Source of the DNA: Burkholderiales bacterium UBA2459
Lineage (GTDB): Bacteria > Pseudomonadota > Gammaproteobacteria > Burkholderiales > Burkholderiaceae_E
Reading direction: 5' to 3'
DNA: 8,142 nucleotides
Assembly (NCBI GenBank): GCA_002342365.1
Contig: DDPV01000028.1
Coordinates: 1-8,142 of the forward strand
Position 1 is the stretch's first letter; every line of letters starts with the position of its first letter. The notes under the pieces are model-generated. The model was not told where the DNA came from. It saw nothing but the letters and a program-made list of their open reading frames with translations, and searched no databases. The translations under genes were made by a program, and so were the position numbers. This document shows positions 1 through 6,106 of the stretch, in pieces.

Positions 1-5
1 CTCGT

Positions 6-92
6 GCCGGGGTGGTGGAACTGGTAGACGCGCTGGACTCAAAATCCAGTGCCCGTGAGGGCGTGCGGGTTCGATTCCCGCCCCCGGCACCA
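6..92 (+). tRNA. tRNA-Leu (anticodon CAA)
   Basis: A complete class II tRNA of 87 nt. The 7-bp acceptor stem pairs GCCGGGG (6-12) with CCCCGGC (82-88), followed by discriminator A and an encoded CCA (90-92). The anticodon stem CTGGA/TCCAG (33-37, 45-49) holds loop CTCAAAA, giving anticodon CAA (40-42), which reads the Leu codon UUG. The long variable arm (GCCC, loop GTGA, GGGC at 51-62) is typical of tRNA-Leu. The T arm is GCGGG/CCCGC (65-69, 77-81) around TTCGATT. Its promoter lies outside the window. The 3' end of the tRNA is not repeated elsewhere here, so there is no sign of an integrated element. Confidence 0.97.
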
Positions 93-168
93 AGCGCCGC
101 CGGTCTGCATGCCTGAAGTCGAATAGATCAGTCCGCTTTAACCGAACGATTTCACCTGCGGCAGACGC

Positions 169-972
169 GTGCCCACACATCCCTCGACCACCCTTGTTTT
201 CGTTCACGGCTTTACCTGCGATGGCAGCGACTGGGCGGCGCAGCTGAGTTTTTTCGGTCGCCAATGTCCAGTCTGGGCTCTCGATTTGCCGGGCCATGGC
301 CACACCCCTGCAGACGAACGCTGGACGCTCGAGGCGCTTGCCGAATCACTGTGGCAGCAACTCGATGCGTTTGGCATTGAGCACGCCGCGCTTGTGGGTC
401 ATTCGATGGGTTGTCGGGTCATTCTTGAGGCTGCCAGTCAAAGACCGTCTTCGGTAGCTGCCTTGATGCTGGTTGACGGCTCGCGAAACGCTCCGGCCGG
501 TCCGCGACAAGAAGCTCAGGCGATGGCGCTTGAGGCGATGCAAATGGATGGCTTTAAACACTTTTTGCGCAGCTTTTTTGAGGCGATGTTCACCGACCGT
601 ATGGCTGCGCATCAACGAAGAGCCATCTTGGAGCGATCGACCCGTATGCGGGCCGAAGACGCAAGAGCGCTGCGGGCCAGTATGACGGGATGGGACGCCG
701 CGGTCTTTGAGTCCGCACTCGGGCAGCTTGCCCGATACGCCATCCCGCTCTCCGTGATTCAGACCACACGCACCGACGCTTCGGGCCGACACGCGCTGGC
801 AGCGGGCGAATCGATGCCCTATCTCGACAACATTTCGGCCATCGTGCCGCAAGCCGACATCTGCGTGATGCCGGGGCAGGGCCATTTCCCGCAGATTGAA
901 TCTCCGGAAGACTTCAATCGATTATTACAGCCATTTGTCAATCAGCATTGCCTCATGAAATTGTCAAAATAA
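169..972 (+). CDS. alpha/beta-fold hydrolase
   Basis: A 267-residue single-domain alpha/beta hydrolase of the type that includes small-molecule esterases and lipases; substrate unknown. It has the oxyanion-hole HG pair (His14-Gly15 in VFVHGF), the nucleophile elbow GHSMG (77-81, Ser79), a probable acid Asp203 in RTDASGR, and the catalytic His239 in GQGHFPQIE. Residues 110-190 form the lid/cap region between core strands. There is no signal peptide, so it should be cytoplasmic. The start is GTG at 169: an in-frame TAA at 139-141 excludes an upstream extension, and the first strand (TTLVFVHG) begins a few residues later. No good Shine-Dalgarno sequence is visible. It lies 76 nt after tRNA-Leu and could be transcribed with it. 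The family is certain; the reaction cannot be told from sequence. Confidence 0.9.
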   Translation: MPTHPSTTLVFVHGFTCDGSDWAAQLSFFGRQCPVWALDLPGHGHTPADERWTLEALAESLWQQLDAFGIEHAALVGHSMGCRVILEAASQRPSSVAALMLVDGSRNAPAGPRQEAQAMALEAMQMDGFKHFLRSFFEAMFTDRMAAHQRRAILERSTRMRAEDARALRASMTGWDAAVFESALGQLARYAIPLSVIQTTRTDASGRHALAAGESMPYLDNISAIVPQADICVMPGQGHFPQIESPEDFNRLLQPFVNQHCLMKLSK

Positions 973-980
973 ATTGACAA
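935..980. promoter_or_regulatory. TTGTCAA half-sites: inverted repeat plus upstream direct copy
   Basis: TTGTCAA (961-967) and TTGACAA (974-980) form a perfect 7-bp inverted repeat with a 6-base A/T spacer that includes the hydrolase stop codon. Another TTGTCAA lies at 935-941, 26 bp upstream of the first arm. The arrangement resembles an operator in front of the BLUF gene. The right arm contains a consensus -35 hexamer TTGACA (974-979), but the region 17-18 bp downstream has only a poor -10 (TATGCA, 998-1003). It is not followed by a T-run, so it is unlikely to be an intrinsic terminator. The regulator is unknown. Confidence 0.35.
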
Positions 981-1019
981 AATCGGGGCTTTAGGGCTAT
1001 GCAAGCTGCGTGAAAGGTC

Positions 1020-1025
1020 CATAAT
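1020..1025 (+). promoter_or_regulatory. Candidate -10 element for the BLUF gene
   Basis: CATAAT matches the sigma-70 -10 consensus at 5 of 6 positions and lies in the short gap upstream of the BLUF gene. There is no good -35 at 16-18 bp, so it would need an activator or another sigma factor. A transcript starting near 1032 would give about 68 nt of leader before the TTG start at 1100, but only about 5 nt before the ATG at 1037, which favours the TTG start. Confidence 0.3.
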
Positions 1026-1099
1026 GGGCGCTGCGGATGCTTTGCTCAGCCGCTGACCATACCTCGGGTCCTTCGAGGCGATTTTGTAGGGCAGCTAAG

Positions 1100-1546
1100 T
1101 TGACTCCACTTTCCACATTGGTCTATCGCAGCAAGGCCACGATTCCGCTTACAGAACTTGAGCTGTTGTACCTGCTAGGGCAGGCAAGGGGGCGGAATCA
1201 AGCCGAGATGATCACCGGACTGCTGGTGTATGACCGCGGCTTGTTCTACCAGTGGATCGAGGGCTCCGATCAAAGCATGGGCAAGCTCTGGCAGTCGATT
1301 CGTCAGGATCCCCGGCACCGGGAGATTGAAATCCTCAGCGAGCAGCAAATCCCGATCCGCTTGTTTCGCGACTGGCATATGCAGCTTGCCTTTCGCGAGG
1401 GCTACTGGGGCAGCGCGATCGATGGTTTAGTGCAGGCACCCAACGATGTGCTCGACCAACTCCATCAGCAGCCGCAACGCGCACCGGTGATACTTGCCGA
1501 ATTCACCGCGCTGGGCGGCGGCCCGTTTTCACGCGCTTTTCGCTGA
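1100..1546 (+). CDS. Short BLUF-domain blue-light receptor protein
   Basis: A 148-residue stand-alone BLUF protein (blue-light sensing using FAD). The residues that define the photocycle are present: Tyr9 (TLVYRS), Asn33 (GRNQAE), Gln51 (LFYQWIEG), Trp92 and Met94 (FRDWHM). The conserved ITGLLVYDRG (38-47) and DPRH (70-73) are also there. From memory, these are the PixD positions Y8, N32, Q50, W91 and M93 shifted by one. After the domain a tail of about 50 residues follows, and there is no enzymatic or DNA-binding output domain, so it probably acts by protein-protein contact. The start is taken as TTG at 1100 because AGGG (1088-1091) stands 8 nt upstream and the domain begins at once. An in-frame ATG at 1037 would add 21 residues unlike the family. 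The gene ends 26 nt from the end of the convergent CHR2 gene. The family is clear; the pathway it controls is unknown. Confidence 0.9.
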   Translation: MTPLSTLVYRSKATIPLTELELLYLLGQARGRNQAEMITGLLVYDRGLFYQWIEGSDQSMGKLWQSIRQDPRHREIEILSEQQIPIRLFRDWHMQLAFREGYWGSAIDGLVQAPNDVLDQLHQQPQRAPVILAEFTALGGGPFSRAFR

Positions 1547-1565
1547 GATCAACAGCGCTACGCTG
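1541..1565. other. Overlapping CGCTG/CAGCG hairpins between convergent genes
   Basis: Three 5-base units, CGCTG (1541-1545), CAGCG (1553-1557) and CGCTG (1561-1565), allow two mutually exclusive 5-bp stems across the BLUF stop codon and the 26-bp gap to the CHR2 stop. Neither strand shows a T-run after a stem, so at best this is a weak or factor-dependent termination site for the two converging units. Confidence 0.25.
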
Positions 1566-1572
1566 ACCCCTC

Positions 1573-2154
1573 TTAAATCCATCGCTGCCAGCCGGCAAAT
1601 GCGCCAAATCCGCCAGCGATCAGCACAATCAGCACGGGACTTAGCCTTTTGCGCCAGGAAAGCCAAAAGGCTGCAGGAATCACGAGCAGCATTGGCCAGT
1701 GGCTGAATTCGGCTTCACCAATCACCCAGCATGCCGATCCCATCAGGCCAACCGTCAGGGGCGCAAGCCCGGCTCGGATCGTGCCAACCCAGGTCGACTG
1801 CGCATGGCGCATGCCCAAGCGATGAGCCCCAAGTGCAATCAGGGCTGAGGGGCCAATCGCGCCCAAAAGGCAGACGGCAGCACCAAGCGGCCCGGCAATC
1901 TGCCAGCCGATGACCGCAACCAATTGCACATTGGGTCCTGGCGCTGCTTGCGCAATAGCAATCGATGCGGCCAGCTCCCGGGTGCTGATCAGGCCCTGCT
2001 CGACAACCAGATAACGCTGCATTTCGGGCACCACCGAGATAAAGCCACCCACTGACATCATCGAGAGGCCAGCGAAGTGAACCAGTAAGTCGCCGAGCAA
2101 GGCCCAATCGATGGTGGCCAGTGCAAGCTTTGCCCACTGAGGCATGGCGATCAC
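1573..2154 (-). CDS. Short-chain CHR-family transporter, second of pair (CHR2)
   Basis: A 193-residue membrane protein of the chromate ion transporter (CHR) family, single-domain (short-chain) type. CHR signatures are visible: VGGFISVVPEM (35-45), a form of the usual FGGG-x-P segment, and AIAQAAPGPN (66-75) with the invariant PGP. Hydrophobic segments lie around 21-38, 68-110, 124-146 and 153-190. Short-chain CHR proteins normally occur as neighbouring pairs that work together to export chromate; the substrate here is inferred only. The GTG start at 2154 lies 3 nt after the CHR1 stop, with AAGGG about 10 nt upstream inside CHR1, so the two are probably translationally coupled. An ATG three codons later (2145) is an alternative start. 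No chrB-like regulator is present in the window. Confidence 0.88.
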   Translation of the reverse strand: MIAMPQWAKLALATIDWALLGDLLVHFAGLSMMSVGGFISVVPEMQRYLVVEQGLISTRELAASIAIAQAAPGPNVQLVAVIGWQIAGPLGAAVCLLGAIGPSALIALGAHRLGMRHAQSTWVGTIRAGLAPLTVGLMGSACWVIGEAEFSHWPMLLVIPAAFWLSWRKRLSPVLIVLIAGGFGAFAGWQRWI

Positions 2155-2157
2155 AGC

Positions 2158-2736
2158 CTAAAGACCCTTGCCAGACTGTCTGCGCCTTGCGATCCAAAGC
2201 GAAAGGCCGCCCACCAAGGCAAGCGCGTATAACAAAGGCAGACGCAGGATCAGCAAGGCTGCGAGCATCAGGCAGGCCAGCAGTCCGTCGCTGAGCGGTG
2301 TTGTCAGGCTTTTTGACAGCCGCAAAGTCATCGCAAGGATCAGGCCGGCTGCCGCCATCGCCATGGCTCGCAAGGCGCCGGCTACGATCGGCGAATCGGC
2401 CCAACGGCTGTAGAGAAAAGCAAGCAGCAGCACCGGCAGCAAAGGGGGTAGCAAAAGACCGCTTAACGCAGCAAGCGCACCGCGGTTGCCGTGAAATCGG
2501 TCACCGAGCATGATCGCCATGTTGCAAATGTTTGGTCCTGGCAAAACCTGCGCAAGCGCCAAAGTCGCAAGAAAATCCTGCGCGCTGATCCAGCCCTCTT
2601 TGCGCACCAGACGATCTTCGGCAATCGGCAACACCCCGCCAAAGCCCGCAAGCGAAAGCTGTGCAAACACCCAAAAGAGCTCAGCCGACGAGCGCGGAGC
2701 ATTCTGCGTTTGATGCGAATCGGTATCTGGGCTCAT
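2158..2736 (-). CDS. Short-chain CHR-family transporter, first of pair (CHR1)
   Basis: A 192-residue membrane protein of the CHR (chromate transporter) family. The motifs are clearer than in CHR2: LAGFGGVLPIAED (29-41), EGWIS (47-51) and LALAQVLPGPN (59-69), then GNRGALAALSG (83-93). Hydrophobic helices follow around 90-110, 118-140 and 150-182, before a basic end (ARRRQSGK). The first 18 residues are polar. ATG at 2736 was chosen because AGG lies 10 nt upstream and the family domain starts soon after. A TTG at 2793 would add 19 residues and overlap the kinase gene, with no ribosome binding site. The gene starts about 46 nt after the kinase stop in the same direction, so it probably shares the long upstream transcript. 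Transport of chromate or a similar oxyanion is an inference from the family. Confidence 0.88.
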   Translation of the reverse strand: MSPDTDSHQTQNAPRSSAELFWVFAQLSLAGFGGVLPIAEDRLVRKEGWISAQDFLATLALAQVLPGPNICNMAIMLGDRFHGNRGALAALSGLLLPPLLPVLLLAFLYSRWADSPIVAGALRAMAMAAAGLILAMTLRLSKSLTTPLSDGLLACLMLAALLILRLPLLYALALVGGLSLWIARRRQSGKGL

Positions 2737-2782
2737 TTGCTTTGGGCCTAAAGCCGCTTCAGGAGGCTTTGCAGCGTCTAGC

Positions 2783-3505
2783 CTAGTCGGCAAGACTAAA
2801 AAAGCTGCGGCGCCCGCGCATACCCACCGTTTGCTCGATCAAGAGCTCAAAATCGTCAGAGCGATCAACCGGATTCCAGTGGTCGGTGTTGACAATGATC
2901 AGGGGCGCGGCGTCAAAGTGGTGGAAGAAGCGCGTGTAGCGTTCTGATAACTCACCGAGGTACTCCAGCGAAATATCCTTTTCCATGCTGGAGCCACGGC
3001 GGCTTACGCGGTCAAGCAAATGTTGTGCGCTGGCTTGCAGGTAAATCACAAGGTCAGGACTTGGTACCGTGAAGCTTTGCGCAGTAACAATGCGCTCGTA
3101 AAGCGCAAGTTCATCGTCATCAAGCGTGAGTTGTGCAAACAAGGCATCTTTTTCAATCAGAAAATCGCCCACGAGGTAGGGATTGCTTCTCGGATCTTGG
3201 TGCCTCTGGCTCAGCTGGTCGATGCGTTGGAATAGAAAATGTAACTGTGTGGCCAGCGCCCAGCGTTCGCCATCTTTGTAAAAGCGGCTTAAAAAAGGGT
3301 TGTCCTCGGGCGCTTCAAGCTGCAATTGCGCACCGAAGCGTGCTGCGAGCGCAGTAGCCAACGAGGTCTTTCCCACCCCGATGGGCCCTTCCACCACGAT
3401 GTGTGGAAAGCGCTCAAAAGGGTTCATGCTGCTGCGATCAGCCGCATGCGCCACGGTGCTTTCCGTGCGCGCAAATCGACTGCGCGGCAGCACCGGTTTT
3501 TGCAT
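2783..3505 (-). CDS. Deoxynucleoside kinase (deoxyadenosine/deoxycytidine kinase type)
   Basis: Phosphorylates deoxynucleosides using ATP for dNTP salvage in the cytoplasm. It is a P-loop protein of the dNK family, 240 residues from this start. The Walker A loop is GPIGVGKTS (40-48), preceded by HIVVEG. The substrate-side EAPEDNPFL (64-72) follows. DFLIEKDALFA (114-124) fits the family's conserved D-x-x-x-x-D segment, and RVSRRG (166-171) lies in the lid region. The start ATG at 3505 has a strong GGAGG (3514-3518) 8 nt upstream and lies 28 nt after the folK stop. A second ATG at 3427 has no ribosome binding site but would give 214 residues beginning MNPFERFPHIVVEG, closer to the usual family N-terminus. 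Residues 1-26 look disordered. Which base it prefers cannot be told. Confidence 0.9.
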   Translation of the reverse strand: MQKPVLPRSRFARTESTVAHAADRSSMNPFERFPHIVVEGPIGVGKTSLATALAARFGAQLQLEAPEDNPFLSRFYKDGERWALATQLHFLFQRIDQLSQRHQDPRSNPYLVGDFLIEKDALFAQLTLDDDELALYERIVTAQSFTVPSPDLVIYLQASAQHLLDRVSRRGSSMEKDISLEYLGELSERYTRFFHHFDAAPLIIVNTDHWNPVDRSDDFELLIEQTVGMRGRRSFFSLAD

Positions 3506-3513
3506 CAGTGCTG

Positions 3514-3518
3514 CCTCC
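3514..3518 (-). promoter_or_regulatory. Shine-Dalgarno GGAGG deciding the kinase start
   Basis: A GGAGG on the minus strand 8 nt before the ATG at 3505, just after the folK stop codon. It is the strongest ribosome binding site in the minus-strand gene run and argues for the longer kinase form over the ATG at 3427. Confidence 0.65.
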
Positions 3519-3533
3519 GTGTGCAAAACCGCG

Positions 3534-4070
3534 TCATGGCCGCCACAGCCTGCAGACCTGATCGCTACAGGCCTTGAGCCATTGCGATGCAGGGCCAAGG
3601 CCAGGAATACGCAGCCCGGGGTCGAGCTCGAGCAAGGGATAAAGCACAAAGGCACGTTGATGCATTCGTGGGTGAGGGATTTGCAAGCGAGACTGCGCCA
3701 CCTGCAAATCCTCCGCGAGCAAAATGTCGAGGTCAAGTGGGCGCGGTGCATTGACGCTTGATCGCTGGCGGCCAAACTGCAACTCGATAGCCTGCAGCAC
3801 ATCAAGCAATGCCTCAACACCCAGATGGCTGGAAAACTGGATCACCGCGTTGATGTAATTCGGACCAGGCCCGTCAACTGCCTCACTTTCCCAAAGCGAT
3901 GAACTTCGCAAACGGCCTTCGATACTGTAGGGCCGCAAGGCCTCGATGGCGGCCCTGAGTTGGGCCACCGGATCGCCCAGATTGGCACCGAGGCCAACCC
4001 AGTAGCGCAAGGCCTGCGCGCTTTCGCATGGACCGCTGGCCTTGAGCCTGGCTGCATCAGACGCTAGCAT
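3534..4070 (-). CDS. folK: 2-amino-4-hydroxy-6-hydroxymethyldihydropteridine diphosphokinase
   Basis: Transfers pyrophosphate from ATP to 6-hydroxymethyl-dihydropterin in folate synthesis; cytoplasmic. At 178 residues it is slightly longer than E. coli HPPK. Motifs in order are VGLGANLGD (25-33), SLWESEAVDGPGPNYINAV (58-76), FGRQR (99-103), APRPLDLDIL (108-117) carrying the two metal-binding aspartates Asp113 and Asp115 and a conserved Arg110, and IPHPRMHQRAFVLYPL (131-146). The ATG at 4070 overlaps the end of pcnB by 14 nt, implying translational coupling. A TTG at codon 21 (4010), just before RYWVGLGANLG, would give the more usual short N-terminus and is a real alternative. The next gene, the kinase, follows after 28 nt. 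Confidence 0.95.
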   Translation of the reverse strand: MLASDAARLKASGPCESAQALRYWVGLGANLGDPVAQLRAAIEALRPYSIEGRLRSSSLWESEAVDGPGPNYINAVIQFSSHLGVEALLDVLQAIELQFGRQRSSVNAPRPLDLDILLAEDLQVAQSRLQIPHPRMHQRAFVLYPLLELDPGLRIPGLGPASQWLKACSDQVCRLWRP

Positions 4071-5409
4071 GCTGAACCCGCCGCCTTCGTCGCGTGTTGC
4101 GTCGCGCGCCGCTACTTGGGCGCTGGGGCGCGCGCTGGATCAAATCCTCACGATCCAAGGGATCGGCCTGCACAAAACTGTCCCACCAGCTTGCCAGCGC
4201 TTCACAATCTTCACCGGCTTGCGCCCTCAGGAGCAGAAAATCAAAGCCTGCACGGAATCGTAAGTGCTCCATCAGCCGAAAAGGCGCTTGACCGGTGCAG
4301 CGTTCGAATCGAATTTGCATCGCCCAAATCTCACGCATATCGGCTGCAAAGCGCTTTTGGATCGCAAGCCGATCCGACTGCTGCTCAAGCACGTCGTCGG
4401 CGGCTGCCATCAGCGCCGGAGTGTTGTGTTCGCCGCTGGCAAGCCGGGTTTGCCAGGCAGCAAGCACCTGCGGCCACAGCAGTGCAGCCAGCAAAAAACC
4501 TGGCGAGATCGATTTATCCGCAGCGATCCGTGCATCGGTGTTGCTGAGCGCTTGCTGAATGAAACGCTCGCCTGCGTCACTTGCAAAAATGCCATCCAGC
4601 AGGGGCAGCAAGCCGTGATGCAAACCCTCCGTGCGCAAAGTCTGGATGCAGGCAAGTGAATGACCGCTTGTGAGCAGCTTGAGCAGTTCATCGAACAAGC
4701 GCGCAGCCGGCACATGGGTGAGCAAATCCGCCATCGCCGCAATCGGTGCGCGCGTTTGCGCCTCGATGTTGAATCCCAGCTTGGCTGCAAAGCGAGCGAC
4801 TCGCAGCATCCGAACCGGATCTTCGCGATAACGGGTCGCCGGGTCGCCGATCATGCGCAGCGTGCGCGCCTGAAGGTCGCGATATCCCTCGTGATAATCG
4901 AGCAATTGATCGCCGATCGGGTCGAGATAAAGCGCATTGACGGTGAAATCGCGCCGCGCTGCGTCTTCTTGTTGGCTGCCCCAGACGTTGTCTTTGAGCA
5001 CCCGGCCGTGGGCATCGGTTTCAGCCTCGGCTTGCATCGCGCGAAAAGTCGAGACCTCAATCAGTTCACGGCCAAAATACACATGAACAATTTGAAAGCG
5101 CCGCCCGATGCTTCGGGCGCGCCGAAAATGCGCAAGCACCTGCTCAGGGGTGGCATTGGTTGCCACATCGAAATCTTTCGGCCGCCGACCGAGCAGCAAA
5201 TCACGAACGCCACCGCCAACCACGAAGGCTTCGAACCCCGCTTGTTGCAAAGTCTCGCAGGTACGCATCGCCGCTTGCGACACCCCGCTTAAATCAAGCC
5301 CGATGGCGCTTGCGCAAAGCACCTGCGGTTTTGCCTGGGCCAGGGATTTTGGATCGTCTTGCGCCTTTGCCGCACGCCCAAAAATTCGCCCAAGCCATGT
5401 GCGAATCAT
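4057..5409 (-). CDS. pcnB: Poly(A) polymerase I
   Basis: Adds poly(A) tails to RNA 3' ends, marking transcripts for degradation. It is a class II nucleotidyltransferase of 450 residues. The catalytic core shows VVGGGVRD (63-70), DFDVATNATP (79-88) with metal ligands Asp79 and Asp81, and IEVSTFR (117-123) with the third carboxylate Glu118. The RRFQIVHV segment (103-110) after IG resembles bacterial poly(A) polymerases rather than CCA-adding enzymes. RRDFTVNALYLDP (152-164) and GDPATRYREDPVRMLRVARF (188-207) complete the core. The C-terminal tail is very basic (RRNTRRRRR), as in known PcnB. The ATG at 5409 overlaps the stop of the HAD gene as ATGA and has a G-rich stretch (GGGGG) just upstream. 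A start at 5454 would lie inside the HAD gene and is less likely. Confidence 0.95.
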   Translation of the reverse strand: MIRTWLGRIFGRAAKAQDDPKSLAQAKPQVLCASAIGLDLSGVSQAAMRTCETLQQAGFEAFVVGGGVRDLLLGRRPKDFDVATNATPEQVLAHFRRARSIGRRFQIVHVYFGRELIEVSTFRAMQAEAETDAHGRVLKDNVWGSQQEDAARRDFTVNALYLDPIGDQLLDYHEGYRDLQARTLRMIGDPATRYREDPVRMLRVARFAAKLGFNIEAQTRAPIAAMADLLTHVPAARLFDELLKLLTSGHSLACIQTLRTEGLHHGLLPLLDGIFASDAGERFIQQALSNTDARIAADKSISPGFLLAALLWPQVLAAWQTRLASGEHNTPALMAAADDVLEQQSDRLAIQKRFAADMREIWAMQIRFERCTGQAPFRLMEHLRFRAGFDFLLLRAQAGEDCEALASWWDSFVQADPLDREDLIQRAPQRPSSGARRNTRRRRRVQHASV

Positions 5410-6095
5410 TGAGCCCCCGGCTGATGCTCGCCAAATAAGGCAAGGCATGGCCAAGCCTTTGCAAGAGCATGCGCCCTTAGCCGCGCATCAGGGTTGGTTG
5501 CGACCGGAAAGCCAACGAGCTCAAGCAGCGGTATATCGTTGAAGGAATCTGAATAAAAAGTTGCAGCACGCAAAACCGGCGCAGCGTCGCAAGCCTGCTC
5601 TTTGATCCACTGCATCAGCCGCGTGACCTTACCCTCGCGAAACGACGCGATTCCGCAAGGCGCACCGGTATAACGGCCGTCGACCCGTTCCACGCCACAG
5701 GCGATGAGCTCGGTAATCCCAAAGCGTTGCGCAATAGGCGCGGTCACGAATTCATTGGTTGCGGTGATCAGCAGGCAGAGGTCGCCGCGCGCCTGATGGC
5801 GCATGACCAGATCCAGTGCCTGCCTGCTGATCAAGGGCTCGATCACTTCTTGCATGAAAGCTTGTTGTAAGACCATCAACTGCTGCGGCTCAATGCTTGC
5901 AAGCGGTGCAAGCGCAAAGCGCAGGTAAGCGTCGATATCGAGTGTTCCGTCGCAATACTGCTCGTAAAAGCGATCGTTGGCTGCTGCGAAATCTTTGGCA
6001 TCGACCTCGCCGCGATGGACAAGAAATTGGCCCCAGGCATGGTCGCTGTCGGCTGGAATCAGCGTGTGGTCAAGATCAAAAAGTGCAAGCTGCAT
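5406..6095 (-). CDS. HAD-superfamily phosphatase, subfamily IB (phosphoserine phosphatase-like)
   Basis: A 229-residue Mg-dependent phosphatase of the HAD-IB group. Motif I is FDLDHT (6-11), with nucleophile Asp7 and general acid Asp9. Motif II is LITATN (109-114, Thr111), motif III is Lys156 in REGKVTRL, and motif IV is YSDSFNDIPLLE (181-192, Asp183 and Asp187). Residues about 15-90 form the helical cap that sets substrate choice. Relatives are often labelled SerB-like or just HAD hydrolase, and the true substrate is not evident. It starts 11 nt after the hda stop with no clear ribosome binding site, and its stop overlaps the pcnB start by 4 nt, so it seems to be read by coupling within the operon. 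All catalytic residues are present. Confidence 0.93.
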   Translation of the reverse strand: MQLALFDLDHTLIPADSDHAWGQFLVHRGEVDAKDFAAANDRFYEQYCDGTLDIDAYLRFALAPLASIEPQQLMVLQQAFMQEVIEPLISRQALDLVMRHQARGDLCLLITATNEFVTAPIAQRFGITELIACGVERVDGRYTGAPCGIASFREGKVTRLMQWIKEQACDAAPVLRAATFYSDSFNDIPLLELVGFPVATNPDARLRAHALAKAWPCLALFGEHQPGAQ

Positions 6096-6106
6096 GAGGG
6101 ATGATG

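Noticed and set aside
6..92. tRNA-Leu as the attachment site of an integrated element
   Set aside because: No second copy of the tRNA 3' end, no integrase and no phage or plasmid genes in the window.
346..885. Minus-strand open frame (179 codons) opposite the hydrolase
   Set aside because: The hydrolase triad and family length are complete on the plus strand; the reverse frame has no recognisable protein.
1715..2404. Second minus-strand frame (229 codons) across the CHR1-CHR2 junction
   Set aside because: Same strand but another frame over two CHR genes that carry the GG and PGP family motifs; the alternative translation is Arg/Gly/Cys-rich shadow sequence.
3300..3761. Plus-strand open frame (153 codons) opposite folK and the kinase
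   Set aside because: It spans the antisense of two well-supported genes and their junction; no domain or ribosome binding site supports it.
4512..4522. Possible DnaA box (TTATCCGCA-like) inside pcnB
   Set aside because: Single copy with a mismatch to TTATNCACA, inside coding sequence and not clustered; chance match, not an origin.
4660..5292. Long plus-strand open frame (210 codons) opposite pcnB
   Set aside because: It is fully antisense to pcnB, whose catalytic motifs are intact; its translation has no recognisable family and fits a shadow frame of a G+C-rich gene.
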